Positions 33,358 to 42,909 are shown, counted from the stretch's first letter. The stretch: 64,000 nucleotides of DNA from Arthrobacter sp. Leaf69 (GCF_001422645.1 NZ_LMLR01000010.1:776724-840723); one strand, 5' to 3'. Translations and numbers: made by a program. The notes: generated by a model not told the origin, from the sequence alone.

Positions 33358-34009
33358 GCTGTTGTTGATTGGCGCCGGCGGCCTGGCCAGGGAGGTGCTG
33401 GCGTGCGTGCGCGATAACGGCCAGTTCGACGTCGTCGGAGTGCTCGACGACGACGAATCCAGGGCGGGGTCAAACCTGGACGGCGCCCCGATCCTGGGGC
33501 CCGCCAGCCTCGCCCTCCGGTATCCGGAAGCGCGGGCGGTTGTCTGCATCGGCGCCGGCACGGGGCGTGAACGGGTCGTCGCCAGGCTGGCGGGGCTGGG
33601 ATTCCGGAGCCACCGCTTCGCGACAGTGCTGGACCCGTCGGTCCGGATCCCGTCCTGCTGCGATATCGGCCCGGGGAGCATCCTGCTGGGACATGTCACG
33701 CTCACTGCCGGAATCACTGTCGGAAGCCACGTTGTGATGATGCCCGGGGTGACGCTGACCCATGACGACGTTGTGGAGGACTTCGCCACCCTCGCCGCCG
33801 GCGTCTCGCTTGGCGGCGGGGTCAGGATCGGGCGTGCCGCCTACCTGGGCATGAACTCCTCGGTGCGGGAACGCGCGCGGGTGGGGGCCGGAACCAGGAT
33901 CGGGATGGGCGCCGCGGTCCTGGCGGACGTGCCCGACGGCGAGACCTGGGCCGGAGTCCCGGCGCGGGTGCTCGAGCCGTCACCGGCCGCAGCAGGTGGC
34001 GGACGATGA
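33350..34009 (+). CDS. NeuD/PglD-family sugar acetyltransferase
   Basis: A 219-residue acyltransferase: an N-terminal Rossmann-like PglD subdomain (LLLIGAGGLAREVLACV, 4-20) and a left-handed beta-helix of hexapeptide repeats (about 95-200) ending AGVPARVL. It N- or O-acetylates a nucleotide sugar using acetyl-CoA. It overlaps the aminotransferase before it by 8 nt and the second aminotransferase after it by 4 nt. Confidence 0.87.
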   Translation: MTELLLIGAGGLAREVLACVRDNGQFDVVGVLDDDESRAGSNLDGAPILGPASLALRYPEARAVVCIGAGTGRERVVARLAGLGFRSHRFATVLDPSVRIPSCCDIGPGSILLGHVTLTAGITVGSHVVMMPGVTLTHDDVVEDFATLAAGVSLGGGVRIGRAAYLGMNSSVRERARVGAGTRIGMGAAVLADVPDGETWAGVPARVLEPSPAAAGGGR

Positions 34010-35148
34010 CCCGGCCCGGGGGCGCCGGCGACTTCATCCCCATGGTGGACCTGGCCGCCCAGCAGGATGAGATCGCCGACGAAGTCGACGCGGGGCTGAA
34101 GGAGGTCTTCACCCAGGCTTCGTATATCGGCGGCCCCGCCGTGGCGGAGTTCGAGCAGGCCTACGCCCGGTTCCTCGGCGCCGCGAACTGCGTCGGGGTG
34201 GCCAACGGCACGGACGCCGTAGAACTGGCACTGCGTGCTTCCGGGGTTACGGCGGGTGGAGAGGTCATCCTGCCCGCCAACACGTTCATCGCGACTGCCG
34301 AGGCGGTGAGCCGGATAGGCGCCGTGCCGGTCCTTGTCGACGTTGACCCGGTGCACCTGTTGATCGATCCCGACCGGGTGGCAGCAGCGGTGACACCCCG
34401 GACCCAAGCGATCATTCCTGTCCATTTGTTCGGCCAAACAGCGTTCGTTGAGCGGCTGGTACCGGTTGCGGCCGCCTGCGGCGCCGTCATAGTCGAAGAT
34501 GCCGCCCAATCCCAGGGGGCATCCCGGCATGGACGCTTCGCCGGCACGCTGGGACACGCGGCCGGCACGAGCTTCTATCCGGGCAAGAACCTTGGCGCCG
34601 CCGGGGATGCCGGCGCGGTGGTGACCGATGACGAAGACATCGCGGCCCGGGTGCGGATGCTGGGCGCCCATGGCAGCGACCACAAGTACCAGCACGATGC
34701 GATCGGGATGAACTCACGCCTCGACACCGTCCAGGCCGTGGTGCTCAACGCCAAGCTGCGCAGGCTGGCCGGGTGGAACGAACGACGGCGGAGGGCAGCG
34801 GACCGCTACCGGAACCTGCTGGCGGACCTGCCGGGCGTTGAGCTGCCCCGGACCGCAGAAGGAAATGTCGATGTCTGGCATTTGTATGTCATCCGTGTCG
34901 CCGAACGGGACCGGGTGCTTGCGGCCTTAAACGACGCGGGCATCGGCGCCGGAATCCACTACCCGGTCCCGGTGCACCTCAGCCGGGCCTACCGGGAACT
35001 GGGTGCCGGCTCCGGTTCCTTCCCGGTCGCGGAGCAGGCCGCCGGCCGGATCCTGTCGCTGCCGATCTTCCCGCACATCAGCGAAGCGCAGCAGCAGTAT
35101 GTGGCGGACGCCCTCATGGAATCTGTACGAAACCTGGGTGCGCGATGA
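34006..35148 (+). CDS. DegT/DnrJ/EryC1/StrS sugar aminotransferase 2 (3-amino-sugar type)
   Basis: A 380-residue PLP aminotransferase. VANGTDAVELALRASG, PANTFIATAEAVS and FYPGKNLGAAGDAGAVVT (PLP Lys194) match the FdtB/QdtB/WlbC subgroup that aminates C3 of a keto sugar. With the Gfo/Idh dehydrogenase upstream and the WlbB-like acetyltransferase downstream it fits a route to a 3-acetamido or 2,3-diacetamido sugar. ATGA overlaps on both sides. Confidence 0.86.
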   Translation: MTRPGGAGDFIPMVDLAAQQDEIADEVDAGLKEVFTQASYIGGPAVAEFEQAYARFLGAANCVGVANGTDAVELALRASGVTAGGEVILPANTFIATAEAVSRIGAVPVLVDVDPVHLLIDPDRVAAAVTPRTQAIIPVHLFGQTAFVERLVPVAAACGAVIVEDAAQSQGASRHGRFAGTLGHAAGTSFYPGKNLGAAGDAGAVVTDDEDIAARVRMLGAHGSDHKYQHDAIGMNSRLDTVQAVVLNAKLRRLAGWNERRRRAADRYRNLLADLPGVELPRTAEGNVDVWHLYVIRVAERDRVLAALNDAGIGAGIHYPVPVHLSRAYRELGAGSGSFPVAEQAAGRILSLPIFPHISEAQQQYVADALMESVRNLGAR

Positions 35149-36737
35149 CGTCGGTGTCCCGGAACGGGCTGCCTCAGCTGCGCACTTCCTCCGCGCCCGC
35201 TCAGGGCCCTGCCGCGGAGTCCACGGCTGAGGACCAACAGAGACTTCAGGACCTGGTAGCGGATGTGAAGAAGGGTTCTGTGTGGGCCGGGGCCAGCACC
35301 CTGCTTTTGCGCCTCAGCAACATCGTCCTGATGGCGGTGGTGGCGCGGATCGTCGCGCCGGATGAACTCGGAGTCTTCGCCCTGGCGGTCACGGCACATG
35401 CCATTCTCATCAGCATCGCAGAACTCGGCGTCGCATCGGCGATTGCGCGAACGGATCTGGACATCGACGAAATAGCTCCCACCGTGGCCAGCATTTCCGT
35501 CATAACGAGTCTTTTTCTTGCCGGGCTGATGGCGCTGTTCGCCGGGGCCATCGCGGACTTTCTTGGATCCCCCGCAGCCCAGCGGCCGATCCTGATCCTG
35601 GCCCTCAGTGTGGCCCTGATCGGGCCCTTCGCTGTTCCCGGTGCGCAGCTTCAGAGCACATTCCGACAGGACCTGGTCTTCCGGGCAAACATGATCTCGT
35701 TTATTCCAGGCAGTGCGGTGCTGATTCTCGTTGCCCTCGGCGGCGACGGCGCGGCCGCCTTTGCCTGGTCGCGGGTTGTCGGCCAACTCGTGGCAGGTAC
35801 GCTCATGTTTTTGAGCGTAAAAAAGAAATACCCGTTGGGTTTCAACACGGCGTATGTCAGGCCTCTGCTGACCTTTGGGGCACCGCTCGCCCTGGCCAAC
35901 GTGCTGAGCCAGGTGCTGCTGAATGTTGACTACGTCTTCGTCGGCAGGCTGATGTCCACAGCGGACGTCGGCCTGTACATGCTTGCCTTCAACGTCTGCA
36001 TGTGGTCGACCGCCATTATCGGCAGCGTCCTCAACGGAATCATCCTGCCCGCCTTTTCAAGCGTCAAACGCGACGGCGGCGACGTCCCGCGGGCCCTGGA
36101 CCATGCCACCCGCACGGTCGCCCTCATCGCCTGTCCCATCGCGGCTTTCACCTGCACCTTCGCGACTCCGCTTGTTGCAGTGATATACGGGGACCAGTGG
36201 GTGGAGGCGGGGCCGGTGTTGCGGGTGCTTTCATTCTATGGAGTGGTATTCGTCCTTGGGTTGCTTTTCGCGAACGTCGTGATTTCCACAGGTCGCACTT
36301 GGGTCCTTTTTGCGGTGCAGGCTGTGGCCCTGATCAGCTTGATTCCGGCACTCACGGCAGGCATCCATTTCGCCGGCCTGGTCGGAATCGGCATTGCCCA
36401 CATCGTGGTCATCAGTACCGTGACCCTGCCCGCCTACTTGTGGGCAGTGCGCAGAGCTACCGGCGCCCGCACCGGTATGGTCCTGCGATCAATAAGCAGG
36501 CCAGCGTTGGCATCCATGGCCGCAGGTATTGTGGCAGGTCTTGTGACCTGGCCCGTGGCACCGGATCTGGCCAAGCTCGCCATCGGGGGTGCCTTCGGCG
36601 CTGTCGTGTACGGGTTCCTGACGTGGGGGCTGCTGTACCCCATGCTCCCCGGGACTTGGCTCCGGCTGTCCGGGGGAAGGGGCCGGCACGTGCCGGGCTC
36701 CCCAGAACCTCGGGGCCACGCCGGGAGGAGGGTTTAG
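35145..36737 (+). CDS. Polysaccharide flippase, Wzx-like
   Basis: A 530-residue multi-pass membrane protein of the MOP flippase superfamily with about 12-14 hydrophobic helices. A polar N-terminal segment of about 40 residues comes before SVWAGASTLLLRLSNIVLMAVVARIV, the typical first helix pair. It should move lipid-linked units across the membrane. The region from here to about 39.2 kb looks slightly less GC-rich than the flanks, as is common for variable polysaccharide genes. Confidence 0.86.
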   Translation: MTSVSRNGLPQLRTSSAPAQGPAAESTAEDQQRLQDLVADVKKGSVWAGASTLLLRLSNIVLMAVVARIVAPDELGVFALAVTAHAILISIAELGVASAIARTDLDIDEIAPTVASISVITSLFLAGLMALFAGAIADFLGSPAAQRPILILALSVALIGPFAVPGAQLQSTFRQDLVFRANMISFIPGSAVLILVALGGDGAAAFAWSRVVGQLVAGTLMFLSVKKKYPLGFNTAYVRPLLTFGAPLALANVLSQVLLNVDYVFVGRLMSTADVGLYMLAFNVCMWSTAIIGSVLNGIILPAFSSVKRDGGDVPRALDHATRTVALIACPIAAFTCTFATPLVAVIYGDQWVEAGPVLRVLSFYGVVFVLGLLFANVVISTGRTWVLFAVQAVALISLIPALTAGIHFAGLVGIGIAHIVVISTVTLPAYLWAVRRATGARTGMVLRSISRPALASMAAGIVAGLVTWPVAPDLAKLAIGGAFGAVVYGFLTWGLLYPMLPGTWLRLSGGRGRHVPGSPEPRGHAGRRV

Positions 36738-36740
36738 GCC

Positions 36741-37991
36741 ATGCCCAGGGTACTTGTTCAGCTCAACAGCCTCGCCCTGGGCGGCACCCAAATCAACGCT
36801 GTGGACTTCGCTGCCGCAGTAGCCGCACACGGGTACGAATCCGTGTTGGTCGGTCCTGCGGACACATTGCCGCGAGGGCCATCGTTGTTTGACATCGCGA
36901 AAGAACGAGCCGTGAAGCTGGAGACCCTGGACCGTCCGCGAAGTACCGTCGCCGGCGCCATCGCGATGGCACGACTGGCCAAGGAGCGCCACGCTGACCT
37001 GGTCCACGTCTATGGTTCCTGGACATCACGCCCGGCCTGGTGGGGACCATGCCTGTTCGGGCGCCGGCCCCTCGTGTTGACCGTCTACGAAATGGCCGTT
37101 GACCCGATGACTCCCCGGCACACGGAGCTCATCGTCGGAACCAAGTACTTGGAGGAAGAATTTGCCTGGCGCGCAGGGACAACACTGATCAGCCCGCCGG
37201 TCGATACCTCCCGGGATGACCCCCGTGCGGTGTCCGGGGACTCCTTCATCAACCGACTGGGGCTGAATCCCGGAAACCTACGGGTGGTTATGGTTACGCG
37301 CCTTGACGAGGACATGAAGGCCGCAGCTGTCCAGGCCGCAATCCAAGCAGTGGGCGCCAACGCGAACCCGGGCGTGGACCTGGTCATCGTCGGCACCGGT
37401 GACGCCGAGAGCCGGCTTCGGGCGCTCGCCGGGAAAGTAAATGCGGACCAGCGCCGACGCGCGGTGGTGCTGACTGGTCCACTGGCCGATCCCCGTTGCG
37501 CGTACGCAGCGGCGGACGTGCTCGTCGGGATGGGCGGTTCTGCGGCGCGAAGCCTGGCCTTCGGAAAGCCCCTCATAGTTGCCGGTGAAGCGGGCTGGTT
37601 CCGGATGTTCACGCCGGACAACTCGGCAGAACACTTCCGCAACAGCTTCTGGAGCCCGGAGTCCATGCCGGATGCGGTCGGAGAGCTGAGGAAAATACTG
37701 CACCTTCTATTAACTGACGCTCGGCTGCGGGAGGTGCTGGGGCGTTACGGCCGGGACTTCGCGGTGGGGAACTTCGGGCTCCCGGCAATGGCCCTGCACC
37801 TCGTCGACACATACGACCGGGCACTCAGGAGCACCGGCGTCCAGAGCTGGGCCCGGGATCTTCCGCTGGAAATCGAACACCTACGCCGGCGGCTCCGGCG
37901 GAACCCGGGGTCCGCGACGCACAGGGGGGCGGTCCAGGTCAGCTTGCCGGCGGCTGGGGCGGCCAATCTAGAGACGGAGAAAACATCATGA
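36741..37991 (+). CDS. Glycosyltransferase, GT-B fold (GT4-like)
   Basis: A 416-residue GT-B protein. N-terminal VQLNSLALGGTQINAVDFA is the GT4 donor-side start; the C-terminal half has VVMVTRLDEDMK, VIVGTGDAESRL, VVLTGPL and the FGKPLIVAGEAGW part of the donor site. The classical E-x7-E motif is degenerate. Donor and acceptor cannot be read. It lies 3 nt after the flippase and overlaps the next glycosyltransferase by 4 nt. Confidence 0.78.
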   Translation: MPRVLVQLNSLALGGTQINAVDFAAAVAAHGYESVLVGPADTLPRGPSLFDIAKERAVKLETLDRPRSTVAGAIAMARLAKERHADLVHVYGSWTSRPAWWGPCLFGRRPLVLTVYEMAVDPMTPRHTELIVGTKYLEEEFAWRAGTTLISPPVDTSRDDPRAVSGDSFINRLGLNPGNLRVVMVTRLDEDMKAAAVQAAIQAVGANANPGVDLVIVGTGDAESRLRALAGKVNADQRRRAVVLTGPLADPRCAYAAADVLVGMGGSAARSLAFGKPLIVAGEAGWFRMFTPDNSAEHFRNSFWSPESMPDAVGELRKILHLLLTDARLREVLGRYGRDFAVGNFGLPAMALHLVDTYDRALRSTGVQSWARDLPLEIEHLRRRLRRNPGSATHRGAVQVSLPAAGAANLETEKTS

Positions 37992-39154
37992 GAATCGGTC
38001 TGCTGTATCCGGTCCGGAATCCATTGGATCCCCGGAACTGGTCCGGCACCCCTTATGGGCTTTCCCGCGGGCTGGCCAGCCAGGGCATCACGGTCGTTCC
38101 GTTGGCGGCGGACGTCCCGCACGGACTCCACGAAATGGTGGCAGTCCTGTCCCGAGTAACCGGGCGCCGCGGCGCAGTGATGGACAGGATGCCGGTGCGG
38201 AACCTTGCGCGCACCCTGATCCTGGCCAGGCGTCTAAGCCAGGCAGCTCCGCTGGACGCCGTCGTGGCGATGGGCACAGAAATGTATGATCTGGCAACCG
38301 TTATTCCCACCGGCGTGCCGTGCGCGACTTACGACGACGGGACGCTGAAGCAAATGTGGGACCATCCAGGTTCCGACATCAGAAGCGGCGACTTCCCGCC
38401 CCATCACGTCCGCAGGTGGATCCGGAGGCAGTCAGATTCCAGCAGGGCCGCCAGTGTGTGCTGCGTCAGTACCCAGTGGGCCGCCCGTTCGTTCGCTGAC
38501 GATTATGCGATTCCGCGGGACCGTATTGCCGTCGTCGGCATGGGGCACCGGCCACGCTCGGCCGCAGCCGGTGACAAGGACTGGTCGAAACCGACCTTTC
38601 TCTTCGTCGGCGTCGACTGGCAGCGCAAGAACGGAGCTCGAGTGCTGGAAGCATTCTCCCGGGTGCGGGAGCGCGTCCCGGCGGCGACGATGCACGTCGT
38701 CGGAGAGCATCCGCTCATTGATGCTCCCGGCGTCGTCGACCACGGCTTCCTTCCAAAGGACAATGCCGCCAGCCAAGAGGTCCTCGACCGGCTGTACGCG
38801 GTGGCGACGTGCTTTGTCCTACCCAGCAAGTTCGACCCGTCGCCGATCTCCTACCTGGAGGCAGCATCTGCCGGCATACCGGTCATCGCAACCCCTTTCG
38901 GGGGCGCCGGGGAGCTACTCGGGCGGGGCGCCTGGACCGTGGATCCTTCCGACTCCGGCAGCATCGCCGAGGCGATGGTCCGCCTGTCAGCACCGCAACA
39001 GGCCAGGGCCATGGGAGAAGCCGCCGCGCAAGTGGCGGCAACCGCCTCGTGGACCAACGTCGCCGGCAGGATTCTTGACGCCCTGTCGGCAACCGCCTCA
39101 ACAACCGGCGCCGGATCCGTTTCCGGCGGATCCCGGGCGGGCACGACGTCGTGA
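37988..39154 (+). CDS. Glycosyltransferase, GT-B fold (GT4 family)
   Basis: A 388-residue protein. The second domain is clear: FLFVGVDWQRKNGARVLEAF, MHVVGEHPL and the donor loop FVLPSKFDPSPISYLEAASAGIPVIATPFGG, which includes the E-x7-E-like site. It ends in a Ser/Thr/Gly-rich tail. It transfers a sugar to the growing lipid-linked unit; specificity unknown. Overlaps of 4 nt on both sides. Confidence 0.84.
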   Translation: MRIGLLYPVRNPLDPRNWSGTPYGLSRGLASQGITVVPLAADVPHGLHEMVAVLSRVTGRRGAVMDRMPVRNLARTLILARRLSQAAPLDAVVAMGTEMYDLATVIPTGVPCATYDDGTLKQMWDHPGSDIRSGDFPPHHVRRWIRRQSDSSRAASVCCVSTQWAARSFADDYAIPRDRIAVVGMGHRPRSAAAGDKDWSKPTFLFVGVDWQRKNGARVLEAFSRVRERVPAATMHVVGEHPLIDAPGVVDHGFLPKDNAASQEVLDRLYAVATCFVLPSKFDPSPISYLEAASAGIPVIATPFGGAGELLGRGAWTVDPSDSGSIAEAMVRLSAPQQARAMGEAAAQVAATASWTNVAGRILDALSATASTTGAGSVSGGSRAGTTS

Positions 39155-40269
39155 AACACTACGAGAAACATCCAAAGAACATGGCGTTAGGGAGCCGGGA
39201 ATCGCACCACGGCGGCGACGATGCACGTCGCAGCGTCCTTGCCCTGCTAATCCTTTACTTGGCTGGGCTCGCGTTGATCGGGTTCTGGCCCAGTCCGGTG
39301 GACCGGCCATGGGAAGGGGCATTGACCGACCTCCTGGCTGTGCTCCAGGGCTATCAAATAACTGCAGGCGTCGATTACAGCGACCTCGAAACAGCGGCCA
39401 ACATCGTCCTTTTTGTTCCCATGGGACTGCTGGTCGCTCTCCTAGTGCCGGAACGCCGGTGGTGGCTGGCCGTGCTCTCGGGCCTGTTCACCTCGGTTGC
39501 GATCGAAGGGATACAGCTCCTCGTGATTAACGAGCGTCATGGCAGCCTGCGGGATATAGCCGCCAACAGCCTCGGCGCTTTGCTCGGTGCGGTAGCGGTG
39601 CAACTTGTGCGCAGCGGGCGCCGGAGGCCCGAAGCCAGTCAAGGTCCGACCGCACCACACATTGACGGAAAGAAGGGCACCGTCGCCGAATCAGCAGACC
39701 TGGCGGAGACGGCAGTCATCGGCGAGGGAACGACGATCTGGCACCTAGCGCAGATCCGCGGGGACGCCAGGGTGGGCAGCAACTGCACCATCGGCCGCGG
39801 CGCCTACGTGGGCCCGGGTGTCGTCATCGGTGCGAACTGCAAGCTGCAGAACTACGCCCTGGTCTACGAACCGGCCCGCCTCGCGGACGGCGTCTTTGTG
39901 GGACCCGCGGCCGTGCTCACGAATGACCTGCACCCCCGGGCGGTCACTCCCGACGGAACGCTGAAGGGCTCCGGGGACTGGGACGCCGTTGGCGTGACCG
40001 TCGGCGAGGGCGCCTCCATTGGCGCCCGGGCCGTCTGCGTTGCCCCCGTAGCCATCGGCCGGTGGGCCACCGTGGCCGCCGGGGCGGTTGTTACCAGGGA
40101 CGTGCCGGACTATGCGGTGGTGGTCGGTGTGCCCGCACGCAATGCGGGGTGGGTGGGCGAGGCCGGGCACCCGCTGAAGCAGGACGACGTCGGGCGTTGG
40201 CTTTGTCCTGTCACGGGCCGCCGGTACGTCGAGAGCAACGGTCAACTGGCGCCCGTCGAGGCATACTGA
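39151..40269 (+). CDS. VanZ-like membrane domain fused to hexapeptide N-acetyltransferase
   Basis: A 372-residue fusion. Residues about 28-152 contain membrane helices in the VanZ-like pattern (NIVLFVPMGLLVALL, then VAIEGIQLLV and SLRDIAANSLGALLGA). After a 20-residue linker, residues about 175-330 are a left-handed beta-helix like WlbB/WbpD, with TTIWHLAQIRGDARVG, GANCKLQNYALVYE and NDLHPRA, ending WLCPVTGRRY. WlbB enzymes N-acetylate 3-amino sugars. No start codon lies at the junction, so it reads as one polypeptide. GTG start. Confidence 0.82.
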   Translation: MKHYEKHPKNMALGSRESHHGGDDARRSVLALLILYLAGLALIGFWPSPVDRPWEGALTDLLAVLQGYQITAGVDYSDLETAANIVLFVPMGLLVALLVPERRWWLAVLSGLFTSVAIEGIQLLVINERHGSLRDIAANSLGALLGAVAVQLVRSGRRRPEASQGPTAPHIDGKKGTVAESADLAETAVIGEGTTIWHLAQIRGDARVGSNCTIGRGAYVGPGVVIGANCKLQNYALVYEPARLADGVFVGPAAVLTNDLHPRAVTPDGTLKGSGDWDAVGVTVGEGASIGARAVCVAPVAIGRWATVAAGAVVTRDVPDYAVVVGVPARNAGWVGEAGHPLKQDDVGRWLCPVTGRRYVESNGQLAPVEAY

Positions 40270-40278
40270 GGGGGAATC

Positions 40279-42909
40279 ATGGAGAAACCGGCCAGCAGCA
40301 AGGTGGTCCTGGGTGGAACGCCCGTGGACCTGATGGAATCCGGGCCTGCCCTGGACCTGATTCTGCGGCGAGCCGCCCAGCAAGGACCCCGGCCGCTTGC
40401 CGTGGCCTCGGTCAATCTTGACCATCTCAACCATTTCGGTGCGGGAGGCCGCTGGGCAGGAACCCTGCATGCCGATCCGGGCAGCGTCGTGGACTGGGTC
40501 CACCTGGTCGACGGCGCCCCGTTGGTCTCCCAGTCGCAGCGCCTGACCGGACGCCGCTGGCCCCGGCTGGCCGGCAGCGACCTGGCGTCCCCGCTGTTGA
40601 ACCGGGCCGAAGAACTCGGCCTGACGGTCGGCTTCCTGGGCGGCTCGGAGGAAAACCAGCGGCTGCTGGCAGAGAAAATCGCCGCCGAACGCCCGAGGCT
40701 CCTGGTGGCGGGGATGTGGTCCCCGGCCCGAAGCGAACTGGCCTCGGCCGCCGACTCTGAACGACTTGCCGGCGAGATTGCAGGCTCCGGCGCCCAGATC
40801 CTCTTTGTCGGCCTGGGAAAACCGCGCCAAGAGCTGTGGATCGACCGTTATGCCGCTCAAACAGGAGCCGGCGTCCTGTTGGCATTCGGCGCCGCAGTGG
40901 ACTTCCTGGCCGGGCGGGTGCAGCGCGCTCCCGAGTGGGTCAGCCGGCGCGGCCTGGAATGGGGTTATCGGCTGGCGCTGGAGCCGAAGCGGCTGGCCGG
41001 CCGGTACCTGCTGGACGGGCCGTCCGCGTATCTGAAGCTCAGGACCGGATCGTACACCGTGCCGCCGGACCTGTCGGAGGAACCGGCCCGGCTCGCCCCC
41101 GTGCCCTGCACCCCCGGGCGGTTCACCGGACCGGACGGTACGGCGGAGGCCGCCGTCGTGGTCGTCACGTATAACAATGCCGCCGACATTGACGCCCTAT
41201 TGGAGGGTCTGCGGGCGGAGACGGCCGACCTGGCGGTGCGTGTGCTGCTGGCCGACAACTCATCCCGGGACGGCACCCTCGAACGGGTCCGCGACCGTCA
41301 CCCGGATGTGATCGCCTTCGCAAGCGGCGGCAACGTGGGGTACGCCGCCGGGATCAACGCCGCCCTGCGGAGAGCCGGCGACGCCGAAACCATCGTGATC
41401 CTCAACCCGGACCTCACGGTGGGGCGAGGCTGCCTGAAGGCCATGCTGCACCGCCTGCGCACCTCGAACGCGGGCGCTGTGGTGCCCCGGATCCTGGACG
41501 CGCAGGGCACCACCAGCCCCACCCTCCACCGGGAACCGGGCGTCAGCCGCGCCCTTGGCGACGCCTTCCTTGGGCGGAGGTTGCCGGGCCGCCCCGGATG
41601 GCTCGCATCGACGGATTTCCACCCGGAAAGCTACGCCCACGCGCACACCGTCGACTGGGCCAGCGGCGCGGCGCTGATGGTCACCCGCCCGCTGGCCGAT
41701 TCCGTGGCCTGGGACGAATCCTTTTTCCTCTACTCGGAAGAGACAGACTTCTTCCGCCGGCTGCGGATGAGCGGCGGGACAGTCTGGTACGAACCCGCCG
41801 CCGTCGTAACCCACGAGGGCGGCGGCTCCGGCGCGTCCGCCCGGCTGAATGCCCTGATGGCGGTGAACCGTATCCGCTACATCCGCAAATACCATTCCCC
41901 GGCGTATGCCCGGGCCTTCCACGGGGCCGCCGCGCTCTCTGAACTGCTGCGCTGCTGGAAACCGGAGCGCAGGGGCGTGCTGCGCACCGTGCTCGAGGAG
42001 GGAAGCTGGGGTGCACTGCCCGGCCCAAGCAAGGACGCGGCAGCGTCCGACAGCTTCCCGCCGGGCGCGGTAATCATTCCGGCGCACAACGAGGCCGCCG
42101 TGATCGCGCGGACGCTCGCCCCGCTGGCCCCGCTGGCCGCAGCACGGCAACTGGAGATCATCGTGGCCTGCAACGGCTGCACCGATGAGACCGCCCGGAT
42201 CGCCCGCGGCTTCGACGGCGTCACCGTGCTGGAGCTGGAACAGCCATCCAAGGCCGCCGCCCTCAACGCGGGTGACGCCGCCGCCTCACACTGGCCGCGG
42301 CTCTACGTCGACGCGGATGTGCAGATCAGTCCGGACGCGGTGCGTGCCGTTCTGGAGGCCCTCATCTCGGGCCAGGTGCTGGCCGCGCGCCCGGCGGCCC
42401 GTTTCGAGCTGCAGGACACACACCCGCTGGTCCGCTCGTACTACCTGACCAGGCTCCGCCTTCCGTCGGCCCGCAACGGACTGTGGGGAGGCGGGGTGTA
42501 TGGACTCTCCCGGGAGGGGCGGCAGCGATTCGGGGAGTTCCCCGACCTGACCTCCGATGACCTGTTCGTGGACCGGCTCTTCGATCCAGGGGAAAAAGCC
42601 GTCCTCGACGTGGAGCCCGTTCTCGTGCGCCCGCCCCGGACGCCGAAGGACCAGATCGCGGTGCTGCACCGCGTTTACCGCGGCAACGCCCAGCAAAACG
42701 GTCGGCCCGGCTCCCCTCACCGGCGGCACGGAACGGCCGGCCGGACGCTGTCCGAGGTGGCCCGCTCCATTCGGGGGCCGATCTCCGCCGCCCATGCCCT
42801 GGTGTACGTGGCGTTTGCCCTGGCGGGCCGCCGGGGGAGCGGGAGTCACGAGGGATGGGAACGCGACAGCAGCACCCGGCAGTCGTCGGCGGCCCGCACC
42901 CCGCGCTGA
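40279..42909 (+). CDS. Three-domain glycosyltransferase: WecG/TagA/CpsF plus two GT2 domains
   Basis: An 876-residue protein with three catalytic modules. Residues 1 to about 255 are a WecB/TagA/CpsF (GT26) domain with VNLDHLNHF, Asp78 in DGAPLV, VGLGKPRQE (177-185) and a C-terminal W-S-R-R-G-L-E-W-like segment. About 291-520 is a GT2 domain (VVVTYNN, ADNSS 325-329, NVGYAAGIN, NPDLT 376-380), rhamnosyltransferase-like. About 594-800 is a second GT2 domain (VIIPAHNEAAV, NGCTDETARI, ADVQISP about 678). It could add three sugars in order. It ends the operon. Confidence 0.85.
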   Translation: MEKPASSKVVLGGTPVDLMESGPALDLILRRAAQQGPRPLAVASVNLDHLNHFGAGGRWAGTLHADPGSVVDWVHLVDGAPLVSQSQRLTGRRWPRLAGSDLASPLLNRAEELGLTVGFLGGSEENQRLLAEKIAAERPRLLVAGMWSPARSELASAADSERLAGEIAGSGAQILFVGLGKPRQELWIDRYAAQTGAGVLLAFGAAVDFLAGRVQRAPEWVSRRGLEWGYRLALEPKRLAGRYLLDGPSAYLKLRTGSYTVPPDLSEEPARLAPVPCTPGRFTGPDGTAEAAVVVVTYNNAADIDALLEGLRAETADLAVRVLLADNSSRDGTLERVRDRHPDVIAFASGGNVGYAAGINAALRRAGDAETIVILNPDLTVGRGCLKAMLHRLRTSNAGAVVPRILDAQGTTSPTLHREPGVSRALGDAFLGRRLPGRPGWLASTDFHPESYAHAHTVDWASGAALMVTRPLADSVAWDESFFLYSEETDFFRRLRMSGGTVWYEPAAVVTHEGGGSGASARLNALMAVNRIRYIRKYHSPAYARAFHGAAALSELLRCWKPERRGVLRTVLEEGSWGALPGPSKDAAASDSFPPGAVIIPAHNEAAVIARTLAPLAPLAAARQLEIIVACNGCTDETARIARGFDGVTVLELEQPSKAAALNAGDAAASHWPRLYVDADVQISPDAVRAVLEALISGQVLAARPAARFELQDTHPLVRSYYLTRLRLPSARNGLWGGGVYGLSREGRQRFGEFPDLTSDDLFVDRLFDPGEKAVLDVEPVLVRPPRTPKDQIAVLHRVYRGNAQQNGRPGSPHRRHGTAGRTLSEVARSIRGPISAAHALVYVAFALAGRRGSGSHEGWERDSSTRQSSAARTPR

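Noticed and set aside
31723..33789. 688-codon minus-strand frame across the sugar-modification genes
   Set aside because: Crosses three overlapping genes with intact family motifs; no recognisable domain in the frame.
39600..39680. Frameshift or missing start between the VanZ-like and acetyltransferase parts
   Set aside because: The frame is continuous, no ATG/GTG with ribosome site is found at the junction, and the linker has normal codon use; kept as a fusion.
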